Source: Tritrichomonas musculus
Lineage: Eukaryota > Parabasalia > Tritrichomonadida > Tritrichomonadidae
Length of the DNA: 64,000 nucleotides
Direction of reading: 5' to 3'
Assembly: GCA_039105265.1 (NCBI GenBank)
Contig: JAPFFF010000010.1
Span: 1,798,001-1,862,000 of the forward strand
The notes below the pieces were generated by a model. That model was not told where the DNA came from. It saw only the letters and a program-made list of their open reading frames with translations, and made no database searches. The translations under genes and the position numbers were made by a program. Every line of letters starts with the position of its first letter. Within the stretch, counting starts at the first letter, position 1. Positions 60,954-64,000 of this stretch are shown here, piece by piece.

Positions 60954-61454
60954 TTTTAAAGTTTTAAAATGTAAAAAAAAAAACAATTGAATATAATTGA
61001 TAATTTATTTTCGATCATTCAATAATTCTGTGAAAACTGACATAACATAATTTTTTAAGAGAATTCTTTGCTAGCTTTTCAGAGCATCAATAAAAATTTC
61101 AATGATATATCATTTTTTGAATATATTTTTTTTATTATTATTTAATAAAGTTATATAAAAGAAAGGAATTAAAAAAACTAATGAGGTATGAAAAAATTTT
61201 GAGAATTATTGTTGATACATTGAAATATGTAAACAAAATTCAACCATCTCTATTGAAATAATAAAATGAAGATTTTGCACTATACAAAATATTACAATTA
61301 TTTTTTTTTTTTTCAACCTTCAGTTGATGTTTAATTTATAAATAAAGGCAAGTTAATAAAAACTACATTTTTTTTGATATATTGAATTTTTATTCACAAT
61401 AAAATTATATTTTTGAAAAAACCAATTCAAAAATTTGAAAGATAATCAATTCTT

Positions 61455-61486
<32 letters not shown>

Positions 61487-61559
61487 CCATCATCGAACAA
61501 CAACTAGAAGTTCTCCAATTAATAAAAAGTGAAAAAAGCAAAAAAAAATTGTATTATAA
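60954..61559. other. AT-rich spacer with a poly(T) run (about 61458-61487)
   Basis: No gene seen; T homopolymer of about 30. Confidence 0.55.
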
Positions 61560-61970
61560 TTTTTATGAAAAAAGATAATGTGTTTTGTAAATCAACAAAA
61601 TTGTTCATCACTAATTTCTACAACTTCGACACCAATTTCTTTCTTAATCATTCTCACCAATCTTGGTGAACTCTAAGATGCGCTGTTGTGTTCATAATAA
61701 GTCCATTATTTTTAACCTATTGACAATTCTCAATAATTCTCTCGTAATGATACGATTAACGTTGCATATCGGCCATCTGCTTAAATCTACTTGTTGCTGA
61801 TCTATTCAACTATACTTATTTCTAGTTTTATCGTTATTTTTCATTGTTAATCCACATTGCCTTCTAACAAGTCTTTCTCATTGATGATGTTTACTGTTTG
61901 ATCTACTGATGAACGCTGAATTTCATTTCGATCTTAGCATTCTTCAACCATAGCTTCAACTTTTATTAAA
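61560..61970 (-). pseudogene. possible decayed coding stretch, unknown family
   Basis: Composition is less AT-rich than the flanks, and minus-strand translation gives sensible stretches (IQRSSVDQTVNIINEKDLLE, ADGRYATLIVSLREIIENCQ) broken by several stops. It may be a dead transposase or host gene; no family recognised. Confidence 0.3.
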
Positions 61971-62411
61971 AATTTTAGGAATTTTGATCATTACTAATAT
62001 TAAATATTTGTAGATTCAATCAATTAATCAGACAACATTGCTCTTTTAGTTAATTTTTTTCAATGCTTTTTGATCAAATCTTGATTTCTCCAATAATTTA
62101 AAATGTACAAGATCTAAAATATATTGGAAACAAATCTCCCATATATATTTAACATAAAACTACCGTAAGCTAATTGTTATGTTCTTTAGTTTACCTGAAT
62201 TTTTCCAAATAAGATGATATTTTATACAAATTTTTTGGAACCTGCCTATTTCTCCTCTTTATTTGTTATTATGCTCCTTAATACATTTCAAATCCGTATT
62301 TTATTCCAAAAAGAAACAGCATGCATTCAAATATAATAAAATAATTTTGAATGGACTACTACTTCAACCAATTCTAAGTATAAATATTAAAAGTCATGAT
62401 GTATGAAAGTA
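61971..62411. other. AT-rich spacer
   Basis: No gene or bounded repeat seen. Confidence 0.45.
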
Positions 62412-62716
62412 ATAATAAGGATGTTGGCCACTGCCCAATTATGCATGGCATTAAAAAAATCTGCCCTGCCCACATGGGCAATGCATTTTTTTATATAAAT
62501 ATATTAAATTTTTTTGCATTGATAATGTGTATAAATTTTTCTTTTAAATATTTTTTTAATTAAAAAAAAATATTTAAAATTTATATTATATATGTAAAAA
62601 TTGAATTGTTTATATTGGGCAATAAACCTTTGAAATTTTTGGGCATGGGCGCCCATGCCCATCATTCAAAATTTGAAAGAATTTCAATAGTTTACATGCT
62701 GGGCAGTACTGCCCAC
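62412..62716. repeat. repeat with clustered GGGCA/TGCCC words and loosely inverted ends
   Basis: Words GCCACTGCCCA (left) and TGGGCAGTACTGCCCA (right), plus GGGCATGGGCGCCCATGCCC at about 62641-62660, stand out in A/T-rich DNA. The ends look like degenerate inverted repeats, so this may be an old MITE. Similar GGGCA words recur at about 63774-63830. Confidence 0.45.
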
Positions 62717-62821
62717 TTTCATAAGGTCAAATGTGGTCAAATAAATTAACCTTTTTGCCCAGGCTTTTTTATAATTAATAATGTTAAAATATGCATTTAT
62801 TTTCTTAAAATACCTCAAATA

Positions 62822-62967
62822 AGCTCGGAAATGCTTTTTGGAGCTTTTTTTACTGTGATTTAGAAGCTGTTTATTGCAATCATCTGAATCAATAATAATT
62901 AAATCGGGATATAACAATAAGAAGCTCCAAAATACAGTAAAAAAGCTCAGAAGAGCATTTATAAGCT
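62822..62967. mobile_element. 146-bp fold-back element
   Basis: Arms of about 46 bp: left contains AAATGCTTTTTGGAGCTTTT; right, read on the minus strand, contains AAATGCTCTTCTGAGCTTTT, followed in both by TTACTGT. Non-coding, moderately diverged. Confidence 0.75.
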
Positions 62968-64000
62968 ATATATTTCTAATTCAAGAACTGGTTGTTCCTA
63001 TACTTTATATTGAAAGAAGTAATATTTGAGTATTATTCCTTTATTCTTTTTTTTTATTTTTAAATTTATAAATTTATGACAATTACTAAGAATATGTTTA
63101 TCAAATATATTAAAATTAAAATGATTCAGATTATCCTATAAAAAAAATATTAAAATATCATATGTTAAAAACTGTTATGGCATTTTTAACCACCATCATT
63201 ATGATAATCACATTGTGATGATTCTTTTGAGACCCAATTTGATGTGTTTATTTAAAAAGGATATCATAATATGAGCCCTCTAATATACTCTATTAGATTT
63301 TAAAGAAATTCGGCCCTCAATTTTTTGAATGAGTTCTTTGAAATTTTTTTCCAGATTTGTTTGCTTTTTTTACAATCAAAAATGAAAAAAGAATAACAAA
63401 ATATTAAATTGTAGAAATAAATGAAGATAAATATACTTATTTACTTCTTTAATGATGAAAATAATTTAACTTTATGATTTATATTAAATTCATAAAAATA
63501 TTTTTCACAAAATTTAATTTGAATACCAAATATATTATGTAATAATGCTTTTTACTTCAAAATATTACTAAGTTTACATTTTTTATGAAAAGCATTTCGA
63601 CAATTCTCATATAAAAATGAAATAATTTGAATAATTCTTAATGATTATTTATTATTTTCCTATTTTGTACTAGTTTGGTAAAATTTTTAATCAAAAAAAA
63701 AAAAAATATAAATATAACGAATAAACCTTTTTTTGAAAAGAAAATTTTAAAAAATGTGGTTATATTTTTTTTTGGGCAATTTCTAAAAAATCTTGGGCAT
63801 TTTGGGCAAATTTTTTATAAATGGTCGGGCAAAAACGCATCATTAGTAATAATTTGTATGAATTATCCGGCTATCAATTACACTTTATAAGAATATTAAA
63901 ACATTAATTTTTATACCTTCTTATTTTTACTTTATATTTAAAATATAATATTAATAATATATATTTATTATATAATTCTGTATTCTTAAAAGGATTCAAG
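62968..64000. other. AT-rich spacer to the window end
   Basis: No gene supported. Scattered GGGCA words near 63774-63830 as noted for the repeat at 62412. Confidence 0.5.

Overview
The window looks like nuclear DNA of a parabasalid protist, most probably Tritrichomonas or a close relative. It is very AT-rich. The genes are intronless. Many starts are preceded within about 30 bp by a trichomonad-type initiator (TCAYW, mostly TCATTT or TCACAC). Several stop codons are followed at once by TAAA, the kind of signal trichomonads use for polyadenylation. One gene has the DUF3447/ankyrin plus BspA-like leucine-rich-repeat architecture that is hugely expanded in trichomonads. The genus is inferred from these features; no database was consulted.

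Host genes fall in islands. Left island (1-22.3 kb): a partial METTL13/EEF1AKMT4-like methyltransferase, the TFIID subunit TAF1 without bromodomains, a 1793-residue surface protein (two LCAT-like lipase domains, three discoidin-like domains, a Pro/Thr stalk, a beta-helix-like region and one membrane anchor), tRNA-Leu(CAA), a coiled-coil protein, a membrane-anchored prolyl-iminopeptidase-like hydrolase and the DUF3447-LRR protein. Middle island (30.4-34.0 kb): a GTPase with hydrophobic C-terminal segments, the polyadenylation factor CPSF30/Yth1 and beta-tubulin. Right island (51-61 kb): a TKL-type kinase with a discoidin-like tail, a caspase-fold protein whose catalytic dyad appears lost, two small unknown proteins, a short XRN-type 5'-3' exonuclease with unusually high GC, a tiny ORF and a CAMK-like kinase.

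Between the islands lie AT-rich transposon graveyards. At 23.1-28.7 kb there is a stack of elements: a 1.49 kb element with an 8-bp target duplication; next to it a long fold-back element carrying a TTAA-flanked element and a TA-flanked MITE; then another TTAA element, a third MITE copy and a broken TTAA-element end. At 34.7-43.4 kb a pair of inverted termini brackets a broken Mutator-like transposase whose N-terminus is the trichomonad DUF3447/ankyrin module, plus a young TTAA element with about 210-bp inverted repeats and several tandem arrays. At 44.5-48.5 kb sits an apparently complete 4.0 kb DNA transposon with a perfect 8-bp target duplication and an open 873-codon transposase resembling the P/THAP9 superfamily. 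The 1.49 kb element at 23.1 kb appears to be its non-autonomous relative. A decayed pogo-type transposase (15.7-16.8 kb) lies beside one of three near-identical 475-bp MITEs.

The most noteworthy items are the autonomous/non-autonomous P-like pair, the DUF3447-MULE fusion, the composite lipase/discoidin surface protein and the caspase-fold protein. Identifications rest on motifs read by eye; percentages and exact domain borders are approximate.
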